Source: Holacanthus passer (lineage: Eukaryota > Chordata > Actinopteri > Pomacanthidae). From it: a stretch of 64,000 bases of DNA. Position 1 is the stretch's first letter; the number at the start of each line of letters is the position of its first letter. The translations under genes and the position numbers were made by a program. The DNA lies in the NCBI GenBank assembly GCA_025331565.1, contig JAFREQ010000093.1, positions 1,272,001 through 1,336,000 of the forward strand, read 5' to 3'. The notes under the pieces were generated by a model. The model ran no database searches and was not told the DNA's origin. It saw only the letters and a list, made by a program, of their open reading frames with translations. Shown piece after piece: positions 25,001-36,700 of the stretch.

Positions 25001-28000
25001 GATCTAGACTGTACACATGGAATGAGACCAAAACTGTATAACTGTGTAATTTGATTGAATCTGCTAACTTGTCTTTACTGGATGAATCAACTGATGATGT
25101 CTGAGATGTTTGAGGTGTATGAACTTGAACTTTTTTTCTTGGCAGCTGTTTTTCCATTTGTCAAGAGAAAGAGTTTTTTCGGAGGACCGCACTCGTTTTT
25201 ACGGCGCTGAGATCGTCTCTGCTCTAGACTACCTACATTCTGCCAAGATCGTCTATCGTGATCTGAAGGTAAACTGCGCCCGCTCTGGGTCGGATGTTTG
25301 AGTTTACACTTTTCTTAGTTTAACATGTAGAAACGCACAGAAACGTCCAGATTGTGATGAACGATGAAAAACAAAGGTTCACCTTTTTCATTTGTCTCGT
25401 CCTCCTCATCAGCTGGAGAACCTCATGTTGGACAAAGACGGCCACATCAAGATCACCGACTTTGGCCTCTGCAAAGAAGGCATCACCGACACTGCCACCA
25501 TGAAGACCTTCTGTGGAACACCAGAGTACCTGGCTCCTGAGGTCAGAGGTCACACCAAACAGACAGTTAGAACAAAAATGCGATCATTTGGGTTTCAGAG
25601 TTGATGGAACCTGCAGTGCCAATAAATACTGAAAAATAAAAACTAATCTGAATCCCAAAAGTGTCCAAACCCAGACTGACCCTTCACCATCTGTTCTTGT
25701 CCTGTGTGATGAAACCATGTTTGGGATTTTCTCAGTTTGTGTGTTTGTCAGCAAGCAGCAACTGCCGGGGCTTAACGTTGTAGCCAATGTGGAAGTGCCC
25801 GAACATGTGGTTCCTCTAATGGCAGCTAAATGTTGCCTTTACAACAAAGTAGAATGTCAGTAGCTAATTTCACTTCTTCTAATGTGGATCTCGGTGGATA
25901 TTTTGAAAGTTATTTTTCCATTAAGAGGATATGAAAGAGGATATCAGATATGTCAAAGTCAAAAATAGTTACATCAGAAAGAACACAGCGGTTAAACAGT
26001 GTAGCATGTTGTTATCAGGTGCTGGAGGACAACGACTACGGACGGGCGGTGGACTGGTGGGGTTTGGGCGTGGTTACGTACGAGATGATGTGCGGCCGCC
26101 TGCCGTTCTACAACCAGGACCACGAGAAGCTGTTTGAACTCATCCTCATGGAAGAGATCAAGTTCCCACGAACCCTGTCGGCCGACGCCAAGTCGCTGCT
26201 GTCAGGGCTGCTCATCAAGGACCCCAACAAACGGTACGCGGACACGCACAGGAAACAGGCGAGCCGCTGATCCACAGCGAACATGATTGTGTTTTTAATT
26301 GATGTTTTAAATGATTTTAATTTGTTTCATGAGGAAGGAAATGCTTTCTATACATTGTTAAACCTCAAGGATGAACACGGCGTATTTTGGTGAGAAATGG
26401 TGAATGTAAACTTCTGCTTTACAAGAAAACTACTCAAAGCACCTTCAGTTTGTTTGTGTATTGAGTTTAAGATTTTAAACTCTGCATTACAGTTAAAGTT
26501 AGACTTGGGACAGTCCTCACGGGCACTGGCCTGTGACGTCCTGTGGTGTCCTGAACGAACGCACCCGTTCATTTCACAATTTAAACAGCTCGATGTCAAG
26601 AAGAGAACGAAACCTTCTACTGATCGCTGATATTCAGCAAAAGTGCTGTTGGACAAAACTGGCTGGTGGCCGCTGTTAATTTCCCACTCTGATTATCCCT
26701 GAGGCGTTTTCTGTCTCTAATGAAGAAACTGGTGAAAAGAGGCTACTGCAGCTTCACAGAGCGAACTCGTTCACCCCAAAGAGTTATTTTAGGATCAGTA
26801 GCAGGTGGATATTCTGGTTCCATTGATGGAGACTTTGTAAGAGCAGCGTTTGATGTCTGACTTAGACGTCTTCTTCTTCTCTTCTTCTCTTCTCTGACAG
26901 GCTGGGCGGCGGACCGGATGACGCTAAGGAGATCATGCGACACAGTTTCTTTGGCACAATCGACTGGCAGGACGTCTACGACAAGAAGGTGAGAGCAGGA
27001 TTTAGCTGCGAGACGTCATCCGATCTTCAGTGGTAATTTATTCAAACAGCGTACCTGAGATATTCTGGTAGCAGGGTTACCTAATTTTTCAGAAGACGTC
27101 TGGCTGGGATGTAAGATCCAAAATAGAATAGAACAGAAAAGGAAAAAAAATACCTCATCTCTATTTCATTTCAACAACATAGAGCAGTCCAAACAGCACC
27201 AGGTCCTCGAACAGACTCGCGTCCTGCTTTTTCTTTTTCTTTAACTTGACTTGACTTGAGCTTCACATCAACATGTCAGTCAAGGTCTTTGCTCTTTGCT
27301 GCAGGTCCATATTGATTATTTAGAAAAGAATGTGTTTTAAGTAATTCGCTGCTTTTACTCATAAAAAAGTAAAAGTATTCCAAGCAGAAAAATGTCCCTG
27401 CGTCTGTTCTGCTCTTCTGTCTTCTCTCAGAGTATTTTTCTTCATGCATTCATGTAAAAGCATCTGGATTCATCTGCTGATTATTTTCTCCATTATTTGA
27501 TTGATTGTTTGGTTTGTAAAAATTCTGATGAACCTTGAAATGATAATTGCCATCAATGCTGACGCTTATTAAATAAATATATCATTAAATGGTTTTCACA
27601 CTTTTCTGTCAAACCCGGTCAGAAGCCAAGAATTTTAGTGAAATAGAGATCAGCATGATGAGCATCAGCAAACTCAAACTTACATCATCATCATTCAACT
27701 TTGTTTCACTCTGTATTTTTCTCCGGTCATTCCCTGTCAACTTCCTGTCTGTTCCAGCTGGTCCCACCTTTCCAGCCCCAGGTCTCCTCAGAGACGGACA
27801 CACGCTACTTTGACGAGGAGTTCACAGCACAGACCATCACCATCACTCCGCCGGAGAAATGTAAGGACGTCTTCCTGTTCCCTATTAAACACCAGATCTG
27901 AGTCTGTTCACTGCTGAAATGCTGGAGGAGTCTTTCACTTCTCCAGTGAATCTGCCTCCTCTTCACTCGTCCAACTTTGCACATGAATGTCAGTCTGTTC

Positions 28001-28422
28001 ATCACCTGACCTGGAAATGACCGTAAAATGCTTCCAGTATTTCTACACCAAATGCGTAACTCTTGAGCTCTTATTGGAACTGAACCCGAGTCCCGTGAGA
28101 GCCTGAATATTGTTTCAGATTTTTATATTTTTGTCAACATAGTGGAATGAAAGTTGTCAACAGTCAGCGTTTTAAATCTACTATCAGCAACTTCAATCCT
28201 AAAACTTCAATTGGTAAACCTGTGTTGTTGCCGTGTCCTGTGTTATTGATCTCAAAGTACAGCTCGATTTCATTTGTGATGAAACGTGGGCCGGCTCGCG
28301 TTGTCCTCTAACGCGTCTCTGTTTCTGCGTCCACAGATGACGAGGACGGGATGGACGCGGCGGACAACGAGCGAAGGCCTCATTTCCCACAGTTCTCCTA
28401 CTCAGCCAGCGGGCGGGAGTGA
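16401..28422 (+). CDS. akt3: AKT3, RAC-gamma serine/threonine-protein kinase (spliced, 13 coding exons, 479 aa)
   Basis: AKT3 is a cytosolic kinase recruited to membranes by PI3K-made PIP3; it signals survival and growth. Coding exons: 16401-16446, 21291-21416, 21510-21621, 23186-23330, 23457-23588, 23778-23843, 24093-24161, 25146-25268, 25413-25541, 26019-26233, 26901-26988, 27758-27860, 28337-28422. They total 1,440 bases, giving 479 aa, the same length as human AKT3. The PH domain (about 5-107) has Lys14, Glu17, Arg23 and Arg25. The kinase domain (about 148-405) has GKGTFGKV, AMKILKK, YRDLKLEN and DFG. The activation-loop site is in MKTFCGTPEY (Thr305) and the hydrophobic-motif site in FPQFSYSAS (Ser472). 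The start MSDQNVVKEGWVQKRG, the linker CSPTSQIEN and the tail YDEDGMDAADNERRPHFPQF separate it from AKT1 and AKT2. All exon phases agree and no stop interrupts the reading. I cannot tell whether it is the a or b fish paralogue. Confidence 0.97.
19013..19091. repeat. (CA)n microsatellite, about 39 units, uninterrupted
   Basis: The longest pure dinucleotide run in the window, inside an akt3 intron. It probably varies between individuals. Confidence 0.97.
19576..19690. mobile_element. (TCCA)n with retroelement-like tail
   Basis: Tandem CATC/TCCA units (19576-19636) are followed by gggtcgtgggggtagcagct then cttgagcagagagccccag. This combination is common in fish genomes as the 3' end of a truncated interspersed repeat. 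Confidence 0.45.
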
Positions 28423-29536
28423 GCGCTCCAGCCCAGCCAGCCAGTGTCGTCCCCATTCGTGGCCATTTTGAGGAAAACACGTAGCCATTTTAGGAAAAAA
28501 AAATACCAGTCTCCCCTCTTTTTCTCCTTCTCTGCCTCCTCACAGATGGGGAGAAGTCTTTTTAGGGACTTTAAAAGAGGTTTTTGCACAGTGGGATAGA
28601 CTCCAGCCGGTCTCCCCACACTAAAAAATAAGTCTCCTACATTTTCAGCGCTATTTACTGCAGAAGGCAATGTTTTTGTTATTTATTTTTTCACTCCGTC
28701 AGTATTAAGTTGTCGACCCAGGTTGCGTTCATCTTTTTTTTGTTTGTCGTTTCTGCCCTTTTTCTTCTTCTTCTTTTGACTTTTTGCACTTGGTTTGGAA
28801 GAGCCGTTTTAGGGAACAAAAAACCAAAAATGTTGCCTTACGTGTGCAGATGTTTCGTATCATACCGACAGGGTGTTTTTTTGGGAGAGGGCGGGCGGGT
28901 TTTCGGGCTTGTGAGGGGTCATTCTTAGTTGAGAATAAGTGCATGGCTCGTGGTTCACTCAAAAAAAAAAATCTACAAAAAAAAAAAATTCTTTCTCATA
29001 CATTTGCCATGGCAGCGCACATTCCCCAATCCCATGGCGATGAAAATCACTGTCTACAGGTCAACGACAACGAAAAAGAAAAAAACCAACAAAAAAACAA
29101 AACAAAGGAAAGACAGAACACAAGAATGGACGAGTCTGTTTCGTTCCTTTCATCGTTGCAGTGTTACTACTTTGCTCTCGTATTGTTTCGACCCATGTGT
29201 TCTTTCTCGCGCGTTACTTCTAAGTTGTTCTTTTATTTTGAAACAGGAAACACTAAACTGCCAGAAACTGCACAGTTCACTCAGGCACCACAGAGCACAA
29301 CCGCGTTGAAACTCAGCTAACCGCTCCAGCTTTCCACAGCCGGCAGGGGAACGAGGCCTTTCTCTGCTTTCTCACCGCTTCTTTCCTCCTCCTCCTCCTC
29401 TTCACCTCCTCTCTTCTGTTTCCTCATCGTAGCTGTAGGACTAGTGGAATGGGTGTTTACACAGGGAAATGTGGCTTAATGTATGTATGTGCTGTACGTA
29501 TGTGGGACATGGGGGATCAACTTTATGCTGTCATAG

Positions 29537-29569
<33 letters not shown>

Positions 29570-31620
29570 AGTATCTATAGAGAACTGTAGATACACAGAA
29601 ACAGACAGCTCATCAGACTGAAGTCGGCAGTTTGCTCCAGCCAAAATCTAATTTGGTGTTTTCTTGAAGTGACAGAATATGAGAACAGTCACTGCAGCTG
29701 TGTTTAACAGCTGGAACCCGCGAGTCCACACAGACGCTGTTTAATGGACTGACGGGTGTTCATTTCTGCACAAAGGACACATCAACCCGACAGAGAGTCA
29801 AGTCACTCACATGTCCTGCTTGATTGTGAACTAAGTCCACAAAAGTTGTTCAGTTCACCTTTGGGGAAAATATTAAATGGACCTGGTTAAATTCGATTCA
29901 ACAGGCTACAACTCTGCTTTAGATACTCGCTTCATGTCCTGTTGGTGGAAGCTGTGGGTTTGAGGCCCATGGATCCGTTTTGGTTTCCGTTTGGTCGTGA
30001 ACCTCTAGACTAGAGTCCAGTCCTTGGATGAGCACATTCAGCTGGGATGTCCAACTGCAACTCATGTATTGGCACAAACTGAGGGAGTCCTGCCCTCTAA
30101 TGGTGTGAGAGGTGCACTACACTTCATGAGAGACGAGACTTAAAGAACCAGAAAAGGTTTGAAATGATTAAGAGGAAGTGACTCAGTTTGTTGAATCAAA
30201 CATCCTGGAGAATCCTGCCGACTTCATCTGTTCTGCAGACACTTCTCTCCTCAGGGTTCCTGCACACGTGGGAAAGGTTCAGTGGAAGAATCAGGCGACT
30301 TCCAGCTCTTAGAGGATATTTGCAATTGTGAATGGTTTTGGAAAATAGTTTTCTGATGCCTTGTCATCTCATACTCTTGAAGTTCATTTGTAAAGGTGAT
30401 GAAACAGGTCAGAGAAACAAGAAACATATCGAACCAGCGAGTCCATAGTTTGGATCTTTGTGCAGCTGTGAAGGAACCCTGAGAGCAAACACAAGCTTTT
30501 CACTCACATTCACACACAAACAGATAAACGAAGACTGTTTTTAGACGATAGATCAGAGTGAAGAGAATAGAATTTATCACTCTGACACTAACAGAAACGA
30601 GGCTTCCAGCTCCAGACGCAGGGTCCCGCCCCTGTGTCTCCTGTCAGTATTGTGAGAAGAATTCATTTATACACACACACACCTTTATAAATCTGAACTG
30701 AGGGAATCAATAAATCACTAATGTCACAGATCACGAGAAAACTGAGCCGTGAGACACTCATGTATGAAGACTGTGAGGACTGTCAGAAAAGAGTCGAGTC
30801 GCCCCAAACTTCTTGATGTAAATATGCAATGCCTTTTTTTTGTTTTTATCTTTAGTGGCATCTTGACAGACGAGACATAAACATTTTTTTTCTGTGTGAC
30901 TGTACTTCGAGCTTGCTGATGAGAAAAGTGACCGAAAAAAATACGAACAACAAACGACTAAAAAAAAAAAATGAAACGAAGGAAAAGAATAAAGACAGTG
31001 TCAAAGACTGGAACCTTCCATTGATTATTGATTTTTTTTTTTTATGATGCACCGACTTGACTGGTTATCATCCACGGAGGATGTTGTTTCCATGGAGACG
31101 AACCCCGCCCCGCCTCCCTTTTGTCACCGTGGTTCCTGAAAATGATTGACTCCTGAATTTGTGTGAGAGGACGTGGCTGTGACTGTGGAGTCTGCACCGT
31201 CGTCTCTGTTCCCCTTCACCCGGTTTAAAAAGAAAAAAATACTAAATGTGGGACCATGGCTGACCCTTTTTGTTTTTGTTTTTTGCAGTGCTGGTTTCAT
31301 CAGGTTGTTCCAATCCCATCATCCCTTGCTCCTCCTTCTGCCCTTTTTTTGTACCATAGTATTTGTTTTATTTATGTCTGTCATTCGAGGCAGTGTGACC
31401 TTGTTTGTCGTTAAAAAAGGCACCTCTTGAAAGTCGCTGAAGGATGATGATGATGATGATGATGATGATGGATGCATTAACTGAAGTCTCTTTTTTCTTT
31501 TTTTTTGGATCGTTTGCTTGTTTGTTTTCTTACCAAAACATTAGGGCAAGAACCCAGTAGTGGACTTGCGTTGCCGTGGTAGTATTTATTTTGAATTAAA
31601 TTAAAAGAAATACATTTCAG
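28423..31620 (+). other. akt3: akt3 3' untranslated region
   Basis: There is no further exon after the stop at 28422. The sequence is rich in A and T homopolymers with a (CA)n at 29538-29565 and a (GAT)n at 31445-31471. Candidate poly(A) signals are AATAAA at 30988-30993 and AATTAAA-like words near 31595. A long 3' UTR is usual for AKT3. The true end is not determined, and use of the AATAAA at 31896 would extend it. Confidence 0.5.
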
Positions 31621-31885
31621 GGTTTCTGCTGTCATGACTCTTTATTGTTTGTGTGCTTTTTCTGTCCTCAGAGGCGACAAACATTGAGCTTCAACAGAAA
31701 ATACACCTCATGCTCTATTTCAGGTCCTGATTTATTTAAAGAAAAACTTTTTACCAATATACAACCTGCATGTTCTTCACGTTAGAGCATTCACACTTTC
31801 TGGACACCTTCTGTCACCATGTGTCTTTTTCACTGAGCAAAGAAGTTCTCAAATGTTGAATGTTCAAAATCAGCCTTACAGGAAC

Positions 31886-31903
31886 TTTTATTTTAAATAA
31901 AAT
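31886..31903. terminator. Two-way poly(A) signal between convergent akt3 and pus10
   Basis: A near-palindrome reading ttttattttaaataaaat carries AATAAA on the plus strand (31896-31901) and on the minus strand (31887-31892). It lies between the akt3 stop (28422) and the pus10 stop (32354). A second minus-strand AATAAA sits at 32046-32051, nearer pus10, so pus10 may not need this one. Confidence 0.4.
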
Positions 31904-32353
31904 CATCTTAGTGGTGAAATTAAAATTTTAATCTCTGACCAAAAAATAATCAAGGGGGTTAATAATCTGTCCGGACATTTAAGGCCAACTTCCAGTATCT
32001 GACAGTTTTCTGTGCACATTTTGTTTCCAGGTTCATTTGTTTCAGTTTATTTTGCTATGAAAAATAATTGGCAGACATTGTAAAATGTTGCAGGAGAAAA
32101 CAGTGAACATCGTGTCTCCATCAGATTCTTCATCAATGAAAACAGACAACAGAAGAAAACAGATCTGGGGAAGCATCAGCAGGAGATTCATTCTGCTCAG
32201 GGTTTCCTCTTCACCTCCAGCCTGATGTTTTCAGTTTCACACGCTCTGAACCCGGCCGACGGTTCGGTGCTGAGCTCCTCCCAAACCGGATCAGAACCGG
32301 CTCGGTCTCAGCGAGATGGAACCTCTCAGATTCAGGACCAGGTGAGGAGGCGT

Positions 32354-33684
32354 TCACTCTGGGATGGACGGAGGCCAGTCCACATCCACAGACTGACAGA
32401 GGAAACAGACAGACAGCTCGAATTCAACATCCAGGGATCAGCAAAGGCTCCTGAACAAACCGAGGAACATGATCTGTTCCACCTCTGAAAATATAAAGAG
32501 ACTCTGCCGCTCTACTTTCGAGTATTTGCCATCTAAATAGACGTAATAATGTAAAAATGTGGTTTTATTTTTCATCCCACCTCCACATCCAGCTCCAGGA
32601 TGTCGGTATCCGTCTTCAGCAGCTGACACAGGTTGGGTCTGGTGCGACCGAAGTCTCCGTGGACAAACTCTTTGATGTAGCTGTCGGCTGACGTTCAGGA
32701 GCACTTTGTGATCAAAGGTCCAAAATCAGAGCAACATTTTAAACTTTTATATGCAACTTAAAAGTGCGTTTTACACAGATTTAAAAAAAGACAGTGGGCA
32801 AATGTAACTAAATACAGCTGAAGAACAGACAGTAGATGTGGTGGAATGAGAAAACTAAAAGTCTAACAAAGTCCATCTCAGACTTTAGCACAGGTGGAAG
32901 AAGTACTCAGATCTTGTACTTGTACTGCAGTAATACCACAGTGTAGAAATACTCTGTTTCAAGTAATAGTCCTGCCTAAAATTTTCACCAAAGTATTCGC
33001 ATCATAATACACTTAATGTTATGCAGAACAGCCATTTCCAAATCTTAATCTTAATGTATAATTTCTAGAATCAGAATTGATTTGTTGATTATCATTTGTA
33101 TTAATAATCTCAGCATACAAAGTAACGAGTAACTAAAGTTATCAAATAAACGTAATGAAGTAAAAAGTACAATATTTGAAGTGATTTGAACGTAGTGAAG
33201 TAAAAGTGGAACTCGGCAGAGCATGATGTGAGGATACGTCCCAGCCTGAGTCTTCAGCCCCAGGTGGAAGTGATGAGAGTCCAGGAAGCGGGTGTTCATG
33301 CTGTGGATGACTCTGTGACGGACGGCCAGCGCCCGCCGGTGCAGGACCCTCAGAGGAGTCTTCTGGTCCAGAGTCAGATCCTGACGGGATGAACAACAGC
33401 CGGACTGTTTCATTTACATTCTCATCTTTATCCAGTGACTTTGTTCCTGGAGCGTCACAGTTTTCCTAAATTTCCATCTTTAGCATTTGGAATTGTTGCT
33501 GAAATTGTGTTTCAGAATCAAATTCCATTTAAAAACATTACAGTTCACAATTCAGTTTCCAAACTTGATTTACAACTGATTCTGACACAAATTCAGATTC
33601 ACTAAATACAAATCAGCACCTGGAGTCACAGATATCAGCCTAAAGGTTCTTTAATCTCTTGGCTACACTTCACAAACTGAAGTG

Positions 33685-33738
<54 letters not shown>

Positions 33739-36700
33739 GTATTGACCTTGATGTCATCGATGAAGCTAATGTCTTCCCTCTGGATGGGTTTCTGGGTCCA
33801 GATTAGCGCCGTGTACGACTTGGTTTTCTCCTCCTCTCCCTCCTTCATCCGGCTCATGGCCTCTCTGCACATTAACAGCACAGTTCGTCGCTTTGTCAGC
33901 TGCTTGTGATACTCATTTACTGTCAGAGGTTTAATAATGCAGGTGTCATCTAGTGTCATTTTACAGATTTATATTTTCTCACCTGGTAACAATCTGCAGG
34001 TCCCTCACCCTGATTTTGTCTGAAGATGTGTTAATGGTCTAAAAACGAAACAGAAATGAGGTTAGTGGTCGTAAAGAATGTGTGAGGACATAAACACTGC
34101 ACATGTGGCTTTAACAGAGAGAAAGATTGAGACTAACATCGGCTTTACAAAATGTCCAACAGTCAGTCCGTCGAACATTTTGGTCCAGAATTAAATGTCT
34201 CAAAACTACAATTCATGGTTCCCAGAGGATTCATTGTAATCATTTAGGCGACCCTGTTTTCCTATACTGCCCCCATCAGGCCAAAACGTCCTCAGCTTTT
34301 TTGTGTGTTTGTGTCTCTCTCTGTATTTTGAAGAAAGGGTTGTGTAAAACTGTTTTCTACCTCCTGAAGCTCTTTATGGCTGCAAGCAAAACAAAAACAC
34401 ACGACCACATTCTGACTGTAGTTGCTGAGATGTTTTGCTTTGGGACAAAGTGTCGACTTTCCCTGAGTGAGAATCTGAGTGAAGATGTTCTTTGTTGCAT
34501 TTTCTTTTTATCAATATGTTCCACCTCTGCCAAGTGTAAAAACTGTCCACTCAGGTTTTCAATGTGCAAACTGAAAATGCAGGTTTCCTGGGTGAAGTGT
34601 TGTGTGTGACGTCTGTGAGGTGGACGATGGACACGACCTCCTGCAGCTGCTTCATCTCCACTTTGTTCAGTCTGGATTTGTGAGGATTCAGCAGCTCCAT
34701 CGCAAACGGACGACCTGCCAATTAAACCAGAACGGAAAATGAAAACACTTCATTCTGCACACTTGAGGTGACGAAACCCTCTGTGACAGACTGGACAGAC
34801 TCCACAACATTCTCATACCACCAGAGCGTGTGAATGATGCAGACCATGAAAGAAAGCAGTACGCTGTAGTACGGGACAACGTGAGCTTTCATCGTTCAGC
34901 CCCGGTCCAAAACTGGTTTGCTGACCTCCCACCATACTCACCATCTCTGAACCCCATTGAAGAGTTCTTTTCGGCATGGTGGTGGAAGGTATACGACCGG
35001 CAGCCCTTTGTGTGCGTGCCTCTTGTGCAGGCTATGGAAGAGGCACGTGATGAAGTAGATGTGGGTGCGATTCAGGGATGGATAAAGCACTCAAGGCGCT
35101 TCTTCCCTCGATGTCTGGCGAGGGAAGGTATTGCCTGTGATGTGGACGTGGCGCTGTGGCCAGATCCAGCTGTGCGGCAAGATGCTGCCTAATTATTTTT
35201 CTTGCCTCTTTTTTTTCTATATATTTCTTCTGCATTTTTTCTGCAATTTTCTTTTTCAGCTTACTGTTTTTTGTGAGCATATTTTTGTTCACTCCAATGT
35301 AAATATATCTGCTCTGCATGTGTTGCACTGACTTGTTTGGTGAAAAAACTGCGTGTGTGTATCTGCAAATATTTCTGTGCATGTGAACAATCTGCTGAAT
35401 TTTTTTTTACAATTTGAACTATTTTAGTATTATGGCAAAGCATACTGAAGATGACAGTGCTTTCATTCTGCCCACCAGTGTGAAGTTGGTTAGACAAAAA
35501 TCTGGTAATATGAATGAAGTGTGTGCCATTTGGCACAAAAGTTTGATTTTGATAATACTATATGTAGTTTTGATTGCAGTGCTTCATTTTGCAGGATATA
35601 TGAGGTATTTTGCAGTTTGGGTGTGTGGTTTTGTGAATTGTGTTAAGTATTTTGATAAAACCAGCCTAGTTTGCAAAATTGTGTTTTAGCAATTGGACAA
35701 AACTGTAAAAACTAAATGTACATCTCACCGTTTCCAAGAGTCCGGACATCCACGTCCTCCCTGCCAGACGAGGAGAAATTAAAACCTGTAGGAGACAAAA
35801 CAGGAGATTATCCGGATACACTCAGGATCAGTTTATTGTTCCGAGGCAACTGAGCATCAAAGTGTGGACTCACCGGTGGCTCTGAAGGAAGACAGGACGG
35901 GCGCTGCGATCAACTCCTCCACCGACGACTCCATCCTCCTCTCTCCATCGATCACCCACGGAGTCTGAGGCAGACTGCGACAGAATTTGTTGTACCTCCC
36001 TGGACAACAGGAAGAACATCAGGACAGAACATGGACCCACTTTTGATTCTGAATTTAGACAACATGCAAAAAGATTTTTTTATTGTTCTACAACACCTGC
36101 CACAAATACAGACACGTGGAGACACTGGACGTCCTGAGGGATGCAACTGCTGGTCGGCCGCGCTGGTGGACAAGGGGAGTGTCTGAAATCAAATCATCAA
36201 CACTCGTCAAACAGCCATTTTTAGAAAAACATCAAGAACTGAGATGGAAAAATAATTCTTACTTGAGAAATTTGGCGTCAGCTATCTTTTCCAAAGCTTT
36301 GACCACGGCCATCCTGGTGAACACCGACTGCAGGCGGAGAAAAAAAAAAAAGAAGACACACACCATTTATATAGTTTATTTCTCTTCTCTCTCATCCAGC
36401 TTCATATTGAACAAACAGACATGAGAGAGGTATCGATTTTCTCAAATAACTCTCGGCAAGACAGCAAATTTATTTACTTTGTATTTCACAAAATCTCCAA
36501 CTATATATAGTGTGGGTCTCTGAAAAGTGTTGCCAAACACTGCTACACCTTGACCCTGTTGCTTCCTGACCTGTTTGTTCTTGGTGGGTTTGAAGCAGTC
36601 AGGACACGTGGATGCTCTGTAGGAGGGACAGAAAAGACGAGGTAGAACATCATTTAAGCAAATAGGCATTTGGCTTTAAAGGTCAGAGGTCAACTCAGAG

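Noticed and set aside
28784..29320. 178-codon plus-strand frame after akt3
   Set aside because: Lies in the akt3 3' UTR, rich in Lys/Asn/Gln from A-runs, starts from no good ATG context and matches nothing known to me.
35414..35689. 91-codon frame downstream of the transposase fragment
   Set aside because: Hydrophobic, T-rich translation of the element's non-coding tail; no match recognised.
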